From contig JAJFZO010000537.1 in NCBI GenBank assembly GCA_021397835.1, positions 1,426,001-1,490,000 on the forward strand: DNA of 64,000 nt, read 5' to 3'. The stretch comes from Moringa oleifera (taxonomy: Eukaryota; Streptophyta; Magnoliopsida; Brassicales; Moringaceae). Below, piece after piece: positions 12,709 through 25,707 of this stretch. Both the position numbers and the translations under genes were made by a program. Numbering within the stretch: the stretch's first letter is position 1; the number at the start of each line of letters is the position of its first letter. The notes beneath the pieces were generated by a model. The model saw nothing but the letters and a program-made list of their open reading frames with translations. It was not told the origin of the DNA and made no database searches.

Positions 12709-12960
12709 AGATTATTAAGTATGTGTGGAGACCATTTTACATAAAAGGATATCATAGGGTTTTTACACTTGTATTGTTGACTTTAAGCTTTGTTATATAA
12801 AAATGATTTCTACACATGTATAAGAAGCCCTAAACTTTATTATACTTAAAAAAATTTACAAGGATATTTAAAAAGAAAAAAATAAGTTGTCTCTCTTGTA
12901 ATCTTATTTTCTTAGTAAAAATTTTTTGCGACGATTACAAAGTAAATATAATTTTAATTG
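12709..12960 (+). repeat. Candidate copia 3' LTR piece
   Basis: A purine-rich tract (AAATGAGAG) is followed by ATTATTAAGTATGTGTGGAG, the position and look of a copia LTR start (usually TGTT...). A TCTCTTGTAATCTTATTTTC segment near 12890 resembles copia LTR ends. No partner LTR was found in the window. Confidence 0.4.
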
Positions 12961-14234
12961 AAAATAAATTATTATAAATTATATGTTATGATTATTTAAT
13001 TTTTTAATATTAATTATTACTACTTTTGACTCGAAAAGATTTGATATTTAATCCCAATAACCATAAGCATTACTTGCAACATATTTCTAAGAAGCATTCC
13101 ACCAACAAGGTAGATTTTGAATTTCTATTATGGCTCTTGTTATTTAAAAAAATACACAAGTTTTCTCCACATGTACATACGCCCATTATGTTTAATTGAG
13201 TGTCTACTTTGGTTCAATATGTTATTAAGTATCATTAGTGAACAATCGACTAGATCTTATTCTAAACTTTCTAGGCTGTCTTTTGTCGAAGCATTAATAA
13301 TTTCTAATTTCTTGTAAATCGAAAAAGCAACCACAAATTTTAGAGCTAAGAGCAGAAGTTTTAGAGAATTTTCTTCTTCAATTAGCATTTTCATGTGTTT
13401 TTGATGTAAAACTTTTCCAATTTGCTTTGATTGTTCTTTTAGTTTGTAATCTTTTGAATGAAGTTCTTATGTGATCTTAGTTGTTAAAACCTTTAAAGGT
13501 TAAATATTTAATATATAGAAATGATAAAGAAATTGTTTTTAGTCTTTCAAGCCATACACATTAGCATCACATAATGTTAGTGTAACCTTTAATTTTTAAA
13601 AATTTTTAAATTTTAACTATTGCATTATTTTATATTTTAATAATATATTAATATTGATAATTTATTTATATAATTTTAAAATTTAAATTTAATGATATTT
13701 ATTTATAAAACTTAATTTTTATATTAATTTGTAATTTTTATTAAAATATTTTAAATTTTCATTTAACAATAAATTCAAATTTTTTAAGTTTTTCAAAACA
13801 AGGACATAACTCAGATTTTAAATTTAATGATAAATCTAATCTTTAAATATTAATCACTATATATATAGCATCTATTTATCTCAAAATAAATTTACTTATT
13901 AAATTTACTTTTTCATCTTTCATTTTCATCAGATTTAGAATATTTTATATTTTATTTATTACAACTTATAATTTTTTATTATTTTATTATTCATGTTTCA
14001 AGACACCAACAAAGATATTACTGCTAGCACTGATAAAGACACTGCTGCTATCACCACTGTTTGCACCATTGCTAACATTTTCGTTGCTTGAGATCTTGTC
14101 AATATATATTAAGATTTTTGTGTTTCTAGCTTTTCTTCCGACCTTGTAACCTTTTCTTATGAATGAATTATCTTTTTGGTTCTTTGACATTTAAAATTCG
14201 ATTTACAGCACTTAGCTTTAATTTCACCTAATTT
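12961..14234. other. AT-rich intergenic DNA left of the CACTA structure
   Basis: Low-complexity A/T-rich DNA. Open frames here are short and unsupported. Confidence 0.6.
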
Positions 14235-14275
14235 CACTACAAAAAAAATTTTAAAAATAGCGATAAAATATAGCT
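14235..14275 (+). repeat. Left CACTA terminal inverted repeat
   Basis: CACTACAAAAAAAATTTT continues as AAAAATAGCGATAAAATATAGC. It aligns over about 40 bases with the minus strand ending at 32044, with a few substitutions and length changes in the A run. Confidence 0.85.
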
Positions 14276-14589
14276 AGAGATATAATCAATCGCTAAATAG
14301 TAATTGAATAGCAATAGATTTATTATAAAATAAAAATTTTAACATAGTGATAAAGTATAGTGATAGACATAATTAGTCGTTGAATAGTAAATGAATAGAA
14401 ACAAATTTGTTACAAAATAAAAATTTTAACATAACGACAAACTAATGACATATTAATAACATGCATTAGTGATAGACATGATCTTTATCGATAAAATTTA
14501 TTTTTAATTAATTTATATTAATTTTGATCAACTTAGAAACAAATTAGTGACTGAATTTGTATTGGTCACTAATTAAAGAACTAGGGACC

Positions 14590-15420
14590 ACCTAGCTTTG
14601 GTCACTAGCCAGGCAAGGCAGCCTAGTGACCACTCCATGGTTAGTCACCAAGCCTATAAGCTTGCTGCCCTCGGAGGAAGCCATGGCTATTAGTTTAATT
14701 GTTGTCTTTGTAGAAAGTAATGACCGCTAGCTTGTTGCCTTGAAGGAAGCCATGCATGGCCGCTGAGGCAATAAGTTGGCCGCCTTTGAAGGCAACCATG
14801 TATTGCAGTCGGCTTGCTGCCTTCGAAGGCAGCCATGCATGGCTGCCAAGGTAGCAAAATTGTCGCCTTCAAAGGCAGCCATGCATGGCTACTAAGTTGC
14901 CTTCTTCAAAGGTAGCCATGGTGACGGCCAGTCATGCATGCCTGCTAAGGCAGCAAGCTGACGACCTTCGAAAGTGGCCATGCATGGCCGTGAAGGTGGC
15001 TATGACCTTCGAAAGTGGCAACCATGGCCTTCGAAGGTGGCAACCATGGCCTTCGAAAGCGATGACCATGGCCTTTGAAGGTGGCACAATGGCCGCAAAG
15101 GTAGCTATGCATGGTCGCAAAGGCCTTTATGCATCACCACAAAGGTAGTCATGATCTTCGAAGACAGTAGCCATGGCCACGAAGGTAGCCATGATCTTTA
15201 AAGGTAACAGTCATGGCCGTGAAGGCGACCATTACCTTCGAAGGCGGTAACCATGGCCGTAAAAGCAGTCATGCATGGCCGCATGGGCCTGCACATATGG
15301 TTGTGAAGGTAGCCATGGCCGTAAATTAACGACAACCATAATGCTAATTGAAGGCAACCATGGCCTTCGTAGGTGGCAAACCATGCCTTGGTTTCTTGTG
15401 AGTGATGTCGAGTCAGCAAT
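14590..15420. repeat. GC-rich subterminal tandem array, left arm
   Basis: A dense array of short units combines GCCATGG or GCATGGC with CTTCGAAGG and GGCAGC/GGTAGC. In an otherwise AT-rich element it is strikingly GC- and CpG-rich. Open frames on both strands are by-products of the repeat (rich in Ala, Met, Lys, Pro) and should not be read as genes. The position matches the GC-rich subterminal control region known for maize En/Spm; that functional parallel is inference. Confidence 0.8.
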
Positions 15421-15984
15421 AGACTCGATGTCGATCTCTAGATTTAATTTTTAGTGATGGCCACATACTGCCATTGCTAAGACCTTATATTAAAGCCCTA
15501 ATTTTTTTTCTTTCACGCAAGCACTGCTTCTTTTCCTCCAATTCCCTTACTATCTCTATATCTGTTTATACAGATTCCTTTTTTTTCCTATCACGTGTTC
15601 CTTTTCCCCTCATTTCGTTTGTTGTCTCTACATCTGTCTATACAACTTCTTATTTATTTTTCTTTCACACGAGCTACTTTTTTTTCCCTCATTTATCTTG
15701 CTATCTCAAATTCATATCTATTTATATAGCTCTTTCTCCGCTCAGCTTCTCAATCTGTGCCATTTTCTCCACTATGAACAACCATTGTCTCTTTCACTAC
15801 GCGAAGTTGCCCTCTTTGCTTGATAATTTGTACAAGTAATTTTAAAAATTTTTGATGATGATATCGATGATTGAAAAAGATTGTACATGAATATTATGAT
15901 CAGCTTTGATAATTATAGAAATTATTTAAATTTTAAATAATTTTTTATTTATTTAATTTTTAATAAATTTATATTATATTGTAT

Positions 15985-16775
15985 TATTTAGGTAATGATT
16001 GAATTTGGTTAATATTTGAAACAAATATTTTAATTGAATTTTTATGAAATTTAATTAATTAGATATTAATTAAATTTTATAATTGTTAATTTTATTGTTA
16101 ATAAATTTAGTTTATGTTAGATTATTTAGAAAATAATTTAATTAATTTATAATTTAAAATAAATAATTTAATTAAATTTTTATGAAATTTAAATTAGTTA
16201 GGTATTAATTAAGTTTTGTAATTGTTAGTTTTACAAGTTAATCGAAAATTTAGTTTATATTAGATTAAATAGATAATAGTTTAATTAGAATATAATTTGA
16301 AACAAATAATTTAATTAGATTTTTATGAAATTTAGATTAGGTAGATGTTAATTAGATTTTATAGTTGTTAATTTTATTATTTATTAATAAAATTAGTTTG
16401 TTATTGATTAGATAGATAATAGTTTAATTAGGTTGTAATTTCATGAGATAAATAATTTAAGTAGATTTTTATAAAAATTAAGTTACTTAGATATTGGTTA
16501 AAATTTTGAGTTGTTAACTTTATTTTTTAAAATAAATTTAATTTATGCTAGATTTATTTTATTTAGATATTATAATTTATGATAAACAATTAAGCTAGAT
16601 TTTTATGAGTTAATTTGCTGTTGATTAAATTTTGGAGTTATTAATTTTATTTATTACTATTTTAATTTATGTTAGATTTAGATAATAGTTTAATTAGATA
16701 TTATAATTTAAGTATGATAAATAACTTAATTAAATTTTTGAAAAAATTAAATTAATTAGACATTAATTATTAATG
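15985..16775 (+). repeat. ~143-bp tandem repeat array, left arm (about six copies)
   Basis: An AGATAATAGTTTAATTAG-type anchor recurs at about 15990, 16128, 16271, 16414, 16565 and 16680. Spacing is 138, 143 and 143 bases, then irregular. Each unit also holds AATTTTTATGAAATTTA and ATTGTTAATTTTATT blocks. A matching array lies inverted at 30100-30760. Confidence 0.8.
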
Positions 16776-17565
16776 TAGATATAATTATATGTTAATTAGT
16801 TAAAATTCATTTTTAATCTATAAGTGTTAGTTATTGTTACTATGTTATTTGTTAATTAAATAATTACATTTAGATAACTATCACTAATATTAAAAAATTT
16901 TATTTACATGTTAATTAATTAAACTAATTAATTATACAATAATCATAAAGTGTTATCATTAATAAAGTTAGTTTTGAGAAATATTCTTTATATACACCAT
17001 TTAAAAATTATTGGTGAACATTTATTATCAATCATGTGTTTCTACGTGCATCAAACTAAATTATTTGATAATAATTATTAAATTGTCCAAATCGGACAAT
17101 TTAGAAATGTAATATTTATGTGCGATACATGACATGTGTAAATTATTGTTCATTTGATTTTATAAAAATTTTATGCAGTATTTTCTTTGTTCTTTAAGTA
17201 CATACTAATGGATATGAGCGTGTGTTTCAATGAAAAACACTAAGTCATATCCATGCATATGATGTACTTAAAAAATTATAGGAATACACTATTAAAATTT
17301 TTACAAAATGAAGCGAACAATGAATTACGATAGTGTACTTTATATGAGTATACATTTCTGAATGGTATATGATCACTTCCATTTGAAGTTTGGATGGCAT
17401 ACATAAAACATTAAACAAGTCGTATTATAAGTCACGTGCTTTTTATATATCCTCCAAATTATTTAATGATTAATTTTTATGATAATAAGTTTTGTAAATT
17501 ATTGAAATTTTTAGAAGGCAAGTTATTGGAAACTAGTTTAATTAGAACTACTTGAAAATAGAAAC

Positions 17566-20500
17566 ATGACTATATTGGATCGCTAGTGGATGTACTTCAA
17601 ACTTATAGATGGATTCTTAAATAAAAACTGTTTAGATGATATGAAATATTTTATTTAATTTACTTATAATCAACCAACATTCATGGATGAAGATAAAATA
17701 AGATGTCCATATAATCGTAAAATGTCGCATAACCGTCGTTATAAAATTGTTGATGTGGTTAAATATCATTTAGTTAAATATGGCTTTGTACCGAGATATT
17801 ATGTTTGGAATTATCATGAAAAAAATAATAAGAGTTATAATAATGAGGCAACTGGATATTATGCTAGGGAAGGATCCACCACTATGCATTAAGTTAATTT
17901 ATACCAAACAATGGTAATAGATGTCGAGTTCGAAATTTAATCTCGAATATATGGAGGAATTCCTTAATCCAGATGTCCAACATTTTTATGATATGTTAAA
18001 TGTTACTAATCAATAGGTATAGGATGGGTGTCAAAATCATTCATAATTATCTGCTATTGCTAGAATGTTGAAGATATAGTCTGAACGTCATATTTCAAAA
18101 TGATGCTGTGATAATATTTGTCAATTAATGAAAAAGATAATGCTAGTCGGTTATCTCATGACTAAGAATTTTTATAGTACAAAGAAATGCTTGTAAGGTA
18201 TGGGGTTACCGACTAAAAAGATTCACTTTTATAATAACGGGTTCATGATATATTATTGTAAAGACAGTAATCTAAGTTCTTATAGGTATTGTGATCATCT
18301 GCGATATAAAAGATAAAGATAAGGATCTAATAAACAAAAAACATTCATTCTATACAAAAAAATGTATTATTTTCCTCCCATTCCATGCTTACAAAGACAT
18401 ATGCATTGAAAACCATAATTAAAAACATGAGATGACATGCAGAACACGAGAATGAAGATGGCGTAATGCATCATTGCTCTAACTCTCCCACTTGGATGCA
18501 TTTTAATCAATCTCATCCATCTTTTACTGCTAAATTTAAGAACATCAAAATAGGTTTAAGTACTAATGGATTTCAACTGTTTGGTTAGTCAAGACAATAG
18601 TATTCTTCATAATCGGTAATAGTCATATAATATAACTTATCGGATTAGATGTGTGTGAAGGAGGAATACATGTTCCTAACTGTAATCATTTATAGACCAA
18701 TAAGTATGAAAAATAAATGAGATGTTTATTTGCAACCTTTAATAGCAAAATTACAAAAGTTATGGAAGGCTGGGTGTCCACATATGATATATCTTATAAA
18801 CAAAATTTTGTCATGAAAGTTGCTTTAATGTAGACCATCAGTGACTTCCCTACCTACTCGATGTTATCTGGTTGGAATATATTAGAAAAACTGGCTTGTC
18901 CTTACTATAGAGAAGATCTAGATTCATTTACCATTTTTAATAGACTAAAGCAGTCTTGATTTGATAAGCATCATAAATTCTTATCAAAAGATCATCTATT
19001 TTGAAAGAATAAAACTGCATTCATTAAGAATAAGATAGTCTTATTAAATCTGGGTATAAATTGTTACATGATATAGATTAATTAGAGCTAAAGAAGGTTA
19101 CAAAAGTGGGATATGATCAAATAAATTATCCTATTTATAAGATATACGATTAAAGAAAATGAAACATATTTTAAGATCTACCTTATTAGTAAACAACTTA
19201 ATACAATATAACATTGATGTTATGCATGTAGAGAAAAATGTGTTTGATTATATATTTAATACAGTCATGAACGTAAAAAAAAAATAAGATAATGTAAAGT
19301 TATAGGAAGACTTGAAGGCATTTTATAGATGCACTGAGTTAACGAAGAATGTGACAATTGAAAAATATCCTAAAGCTTGTTACACCCTTGACAAATCTAG
19401 TAGAGAAGCATTATGTGAATGGTTGAAAAATCTAAAATTTCTTAATGGATATGTACCAAACATGGCAAAAAGTGTGGACATGATCGAAACAAAAGTTGTT
19501 GAGGATGAAGAGTCATGACAGTAATGTTTTTATGCAGCGATTACTACCTATCTCATTTCACGAACTGTCCCTACTAATGTCTAGTACGCATTAATAGAGT
19601 TGAGTCTTTTTTTTTTTTAAAGAACTTAAATTAACTACCATTCATTTTGAAGAAATAAAACGACTTGAGAATGAAATCCTTATAATTTTATGTAAACTTG
19701 ATGCATATTTTCTTTGAACTTTTTTGACTCAATTGAACATCTTCTAGTGCACTTGGCCTACGAAGCAAAGATAGTTAATCTAATGTAGTATCGATGGATA
19801 TCTCCATTCAAAAGATATTAATTGTAATTTCATGTAATTAATATGTCATTTAAATCACTTAATTATTTGATCATTCTTAATTATCATCATATGTACTTAT
19901 GAAAGTTGAAAAACAACATTAAAAATAAAGTAAAAGTGGAAGGCTCGATATACAATGCATATTTGATTGAAGAAGCATCATCATTTTGCTCGCACTACTT
20001 CTAATCACATGTTAACACACAACATTAAAAACTGTCATAAAATGACGTTGACGATTATGAGTTGAAAGAGCATGAAAAAAATCTCTCTATCTTTAAACAT
20101 CTTGGTCAGTCATTTAGAAAAGAAAAATCAAGATGTGTGACGGAGGAAGAATATCAAGAAGCATATACATACATTTTTTTTTAATTGCCTTGAGGTCGAA
20201 GCATTCGTAAAGTATGTATTTCATAATTTAATCATAGCAATTGACTTAACCATTCACATACAAAAATATTTTTTTACAATGATCGTTTTTTTTTCACACT
20301 AATATTTAATTTGTAGGGTTTATATTTTTTAATTATACGAAGATTGTTGACACATAACTGATCGTGATATTGATACTCATCTGGAGCTTCAATTTTTTAA
20401 TTGATTTAATCTATACATGCATACTTGTAATCTAAATCCTTGTTTAATTAAATTATTTTTGATAAATATAGTCAAATGTCTCATTTTTTAGATATTTATA

Positions 20501-21153
20501 AGTGTATGATCCATTAAATTTTTTGATAATAATATTATCAACGATGCTACAAAAAGTTGTTAAAGTTAATGAAATTATACCTAGGATACTCTATCAATGG
20601 GTGTAAATTTCACATTGAGAGACACGATTTGGATAGAGCTATAATGAAGTAGAGTCTGCATTAAAAAGTCTAATTATAATATAGATGAAAGCAATTATTT
20701 CGATATATTTGTAAAAGTGTTACAATTAGAATATCATACATTATTAATTAAGAGAACCGTTTTATTCAAGCATCAATGGTTTGATCTTACATCGAATGTG
20801 GGTACAAAAGTACATAAATCATATAATCTAATAAATGTGAATCACACAAACAGATTAAATAGTATGAGCTGTTTGTCCTAGCTTTACAAGCAACTCAAGT
20901 GTAATATGTTCCTTATCCAAGCTTAAGGCGTGATAAGCGTGATTGGTGGACTATTTGTAAGACAAAGGCGAGGCTTGTTGTTGAACTTTCAGACTTTAGT
21001 TTCACTTGTGGATTAACCCATGATGCTCATTTTCAAAATGATGAGAAAGACGTCCATCAAATTGATAATGATATGGACGATCATTTTATATTCTTAAATG
21101 ATCCAAGTGAGATATTAATAGATATTGATGAAGAAAAAAATCGTGTTAAATAA
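17566..21153 (+). pseudogene. CACTA TNP2-type transposase, left arm, multiply broken
   Basis: The N terminus near 17566 (MTILDR then stop) leads into the transposase-associated domain, with DEDKIRCPYN, VDVVKYHLVKYGFV and YYVWNYHEK (17683-17890). A Transposase_21-like core follows near 18540-18900, with IGLSTNGFQLFG, KEEYMFLTVI and DVYLQPLIAKLQKLW, all separated by stops. Later come CYTLDKSSREALCEWLKNLKF (19380-19445) and, at the end, RDKRDWWTVCKTKARLVVEL and IDIDEEKN before the stop at 21151. Many in-frame stops and shifts mean no functional product. A complete family protein would be about 1,000 aa. Confidence 0.85.
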
Positions 21154-21429
21154 GCTAAATTTTGAAAGCTATTTTATAGAGAAAAAAAAAGACCTTGAAG
21201 ATGATGATTAGGTTTTTTGTTTTTAAAATTTTTTGTTTGAATTATTTAATTTATTATTTTATAATCTATTGTAAGAAATATGTGTCAAACTCATTATTTA
21301 TTATATTATTTTTTTATCATGTATTTTAAGGGGTGTTAGTTTGATTTTTAAGGGGAGATTCTATCGAATTTTTTATAAATCTGGCAAAGTAACTTAATCT
21401 TATCAAATTTATTAACATGATTAAATAAG

Positions 21430-22885
21430 AGGCTAAGGAAAATGAGATGACTTCGGAGGGAGAGGTGACACTAGAGGGAGAGGTGAGTATCTCGAATGGA
21501 GAGATCCACGATCCAAATCTTCACTTCCACATATTTATGATGAAGAAAAGGACACAACTACACCATCTTCACATGTTTTAGCCTCTTCTGTCTTTGCTGC
21601 TACTAGAATCTCTAGCTCAGTGACTATGCAGAGTTTATGTAAATAGCAGATTTATGTAGATAATAATACGTAGGTATTTATAATTTTTGTTTTTAGTATT
21701 TTATATTATTATCTTTATAAATTTCATTAATATTTATTTATTGTCTTATTTGACAAGATCAAGCATTCGCATCAATGCTCTGTGAATATTTATAAAATTT
21801 TTCAGAAAAAGGTCGATCCGCGTGAGTACACGTGAATGATGGTTTCTCAAAAAACCAAAAATTTTTATTATGAAGAATTCAAAGTATGTCTAATTATTTA
21901 TCAAAGAAATATTCTATCAGATTTTATCATGCTTTACAAACATTTATTTTATTGTAGAAACATTTTGCATGGGACAAGGCTATGGATGACATGGTGAAGG
22001 CCACATGAGAGGCTCAAGCTACGGATCGATATGCTGATTTGATGTATGCATGTCATTATAAGGTAAGAAATAAGCCTCAATTTGTCCTTCATATGGGAGC
22101 AGTGGTAGAGAGAATAGAACTAGTTAAAGTGCAAACAGAAGTGTGAGACCATGTCTTACAATCAATAAAACGAAACAAAAAGGCCTGAGTCAAGTCCTTC
22201 TAGACATAGTGTCGACTCATGTTCATATTAAAACCATTATCAACGCTTGGTATGTATGATATTTAAATTACTTTAAAAAATATAAATAAAAATTTTATGA
22301 TTATTTATTATGTATTTTATTTTTTTGAGGCGCGAAAGTAGGATCATGAACCTACTACAATGAACTTTTCAAATAAACTCACACTAAGAAGTTTAATCCT
22401 AATGAGTTCATAAATAAGCATTTTGAGAAAGTAAATGTAAGTTTGTTAGTTTTAACATTTAATAAATAACTTTAATTATATCTTTTTTACTTCATTATTC
22501 AGTTCAACTAATGAGTAAGTTAACAAAATACTTTATTTATTATAAAAATATTTTGAGAGTTGGTTGTATCATTTTCTCACCCACAAGGGAGATCTTTCGA
22601 TAAGCTTAAGGTAGACTATAGTAAGCTTTACTATGATGTAGTAAGTGAAGAGAAAAAAGTGTCGAGTGTATGGGCTTGAGAACCAAGCTTTATCATGGTG
22701 TTCACACAATAGCTCTAGTAGTGGATGCTTTGTTGGTGGCGTAGCTATGCAGGATATGCATTCTCAGATGAACGTTATGGACCAGTGCATAAAGCTTAAA
22801 CATAAGTCTATGGAAGAGCATATGAAGGAGGAGCGCAAGACTTTAAAGGAAAGATTGGAGAATAAGCGTAGGGCGAGGGAGTGAT
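21430..22885 (+). pseudogene. CACTA TNPA-type (Transposase_24-like) gene remnant, left arm
   Basis: The clearest part is 22645-22884: YGLENQALSWC, then MQDMHSQMNVMDQ, and a Lys/Glu/Arg-rich coiled-coil tail ending KRRARE. It resembles the C terminus of plant En/Spm second-gene proteins, which bind subterminal repeats. Upstream pieces (around 21960-22330) are open only in short stretches. The mirrored copy is at 24100-25560. Confidence 0.65.
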
Positions 22886-23149
22886 CGCATATGCTTCGTA
22901 ACCATGTTGCAGGAGTACTTACAAAGAAAGGTTAATATTAATGAACGCATCCGCAGGATGAAGGCTTTCCTTCTGAAAGCCTAGCATCGCCTAATAATTA
23001 GATGTAATTTATTGAATGAATATTATATTTAATGAGAACAAAATATAATTTTGTATTTATTATCTTGTTTTATAAATTTTATCTAATATGATTTTATTTT
23101 CTTCTGTTTAGTTATAATTTAAAATTAATTTTTTTAAAAAATTTATTAT

Positions 23150-23840
23150 ATTAACGATAAATCTATTAATCATTAATTAGTCGCTAGTTTAGTGACAGAT
23201 TTGTATGTGTCACTAGTTTAGTGACAGATTCATATTGATTATTATTTTAGTGATGCATTCCAATTGGTCATTAGTTTAATGATATATTTATATGTGTTGC
23301 TAGTTTAATGACAAAATTTTTTATCTGCCATTAAAAATATATAAATTTAACAACTGATAAATCCATCGTTAAATTAAAATTATATGTCATTAAATTTTTT
23401 AACGACAGATTAATGATAAATAAAATTTATAATTAAAATTATTGTCGTGAGAAAATCTAACGACTGAATTTTGTATCTATCGTTAATTAATTACCAATTA
23501 ACGATCAATGAAAATGTGTCGCTAAATTAGCGACAGATTAAAATCTACCGTTAATTTAACAACAGATCAATATCTGTCATTAGTTTAGCGATAAACAAAA
23601 TTCTATCGCTAAAATATAGTAACAGATATACATCTGTCGCTATTTTAATGACTGATATTAGTTTGTTACTAACTAATGATAAATAAGAATCTATCACTAA
23701 AACAACGATTGATATTTATCTATCGCTGAACTAGTGATCGATTTACGTTTGTCGCCATTTTAGTTTAACAACAAATTTTTATATGTTAATTTAGTGATTT
23801 ATAGTACAAACTAATTAGTTACTAATAAATCTGTCGTTAA
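23150..23840. repeat. Subterminal repeat cluster at the palindrome axis
   Basis: Many degenerate copies of TTAGCGACAGAT and its reverse complement ATCTGTCGCTAA lie close together. They are the kind of short inverted and direct motifs found next to CACTA ends. A degenerate TAGTG-type end (ATTATTGTCGTG) finishes at 23449. A degenerate CACTA-type start (CCATTAAAAATATATAAATTT) begins near 23318. So the 3' ends of both arms appear to meet or overlap here. Confidence 0.7.
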
Positions 23841-24099
23841 TATAATTTAATTTTTTTAAAAAATTAATTTTAAATATAACTAAACAAAAATAAAATAAAC
23901 TTAAATTCATAAAACATAATAAATACAAAATTATATATTATGTTTTCTTGAAATATAATATTCATACAAGAAATTATATCTAATGATTAAGCGGTGCTGA
24001 GGGTCCACTTCTAAGAAGGAGAGTCTCCATCCTATGATGCACTCATTCATATCAACCTTTCTCTGCAAACACTCCTGCAACTCAGTCTCAAAGCGTGTG

Positions 24100-25560
24100 C
24101 GATCATGCTCCCTCGCCCTATGCTCTTCCTTCTATCTTTGTTCTAAAGTTCTACGCTCCTTCTCCATACACACTTACGTTCTGGCTCCATGTGCTATTCC
24201 ATAGCCTTCATCTAAGAGTGCATATCTCGCATAGCTATGTTATCAATACAACGTCCATTGTTAGAGTTGTCGCTTGATTACCATGATAGAGCTTGGCTCC
24301 TAAGCCCGTACACTCGATGCTTTTTACCTCCATCTACTGACTTATAGTAAAGCTTGCTATAGTCTACTTTAGACATATTAGAAGATCTTTCCTGTGATTG
24401 AGAAGCTTTGGCAACTAACTCTTCAAACTGTCCTTACAATAAATAAAGCACTTCATTAACTTATTAGCTAAGTCGAATAGTGAAATAAAAATATATAATT
24501 AAATTTATTTATTAAATATTAAAAATAATAAATTTACATTTACTTTTCAGGCATGATTATATATGAACTCATTAGAATTATATTTCTTAGTGTGAGTTCG
24601 TTTAAAAAACTCTATCACAATAAGCTCAGACCCAACTCTCGTGCCTAAAAAAATATATAATAAATAATTATAACATTTTCACTTATATTTCTTTAAGTAA
24701 TTTAAATATCATATATACCAAGTGTTGACAATGGTTCTGCAGTGAACATGAATCGGCACTATATCTAGAGAGACTTGACTCGGGTCTGCTTGTTTTACTT
24801 TGTTAATTACGAGAATGGTCTCACATTTTCGTTTGTATTTTAGTCAGTTTTATTCTATCTGCCATTATTTTCACATAGTATTAGAGACAAAGTAAGGTTC
24901 ATTCCTTACCTTATGATAATATGCATACATTAAATCAGCATATCAATCCGCAGCTCAAGCCTCCTATATGGCTTTCACCACGCCATCCATAGCCTCGTCC
25001 CATGCAAAATTTTTGTGCAGCAAAAATAAATGTTAATAAGTATGATGAAATCAAATAGAATTTTTTTGGTAAATAATTATACATACTTTGAATACCTAAT
25101 AATAAAAATCTTTGGTTTTTCGAGAAACCATCTTTCACGTGTACCCACATGGATCGACCATCTCTTAAAAAATTTTATAAATCTTTGCAGAGTATTGATG
25201 CAATGATCTTGTCAAATAAGATAATAAACAAATATTGACAAAATTCATAAAGATAATATATGAAGTACTCAAAATAATAATTATAAATATTTACGTATTA
25301 TTATTTACATAAATTTGTTGTCTACTTGAACTTTACATACTCCTTGAGCAAGACATCCTAGTAGCAACAAAGCCAAAAGAGGCTGAAACATGTGAAGATG
25401 GTGTACTGTGTCCTTTTCTTCATCTTAGATATATGGAAGTGAAGATGCAGATCGTGGATCTCTCATTCTGAGATACTCACCTCTCCTTCCAGAGTCACTT
25501 CTCCCTCCGGAGTGACCTCATTTCCCTCGGCCTCTCATTTAATCATATTAATGAACTTGA
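24100..25560 (-). pseudogene. CACTA TNPA-type gene remnant, right arm
   Basis: Reverse complement of the left-arm second gene. The codons for the YGL-NQAL segment, the MRDMHS segment and the Glu/Arg-rich tail are recognisable near 24090-24320. A block with KDGFSKNQRF lies near 25100. Frames are broken by indels and stops. Confidence 0.65.
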
Positions 25561-25707
25561 TAAGTTAGTTTCATAAATTAATAAAAAATTTAATAAAATC
25601 TCCTTTAAAAATTGAATTAAAACCCCTTAAAATACATAATAAAAAATAGTATAATGAATAACCAATTCAACACACATTTCTTATAATAGATTATATCACA
25701 CAGTAGA

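Noticed and set aside
14690..15419. Open frames on both strands in the GC-rich array (and 31447-31960)
   Set aside because: They come from the short repeat itself, occur on both strands and all frames, and have no domain content.
15474..15839. 121-codon plus ORF after the left GC array
   Set aside because: Low-complexity Phe/Ser-rich translation of a T-rich stretch. The mirrored region (about 30930-31330) does not keep the frame, so it is probably an untranslated leader of the CACTA element.
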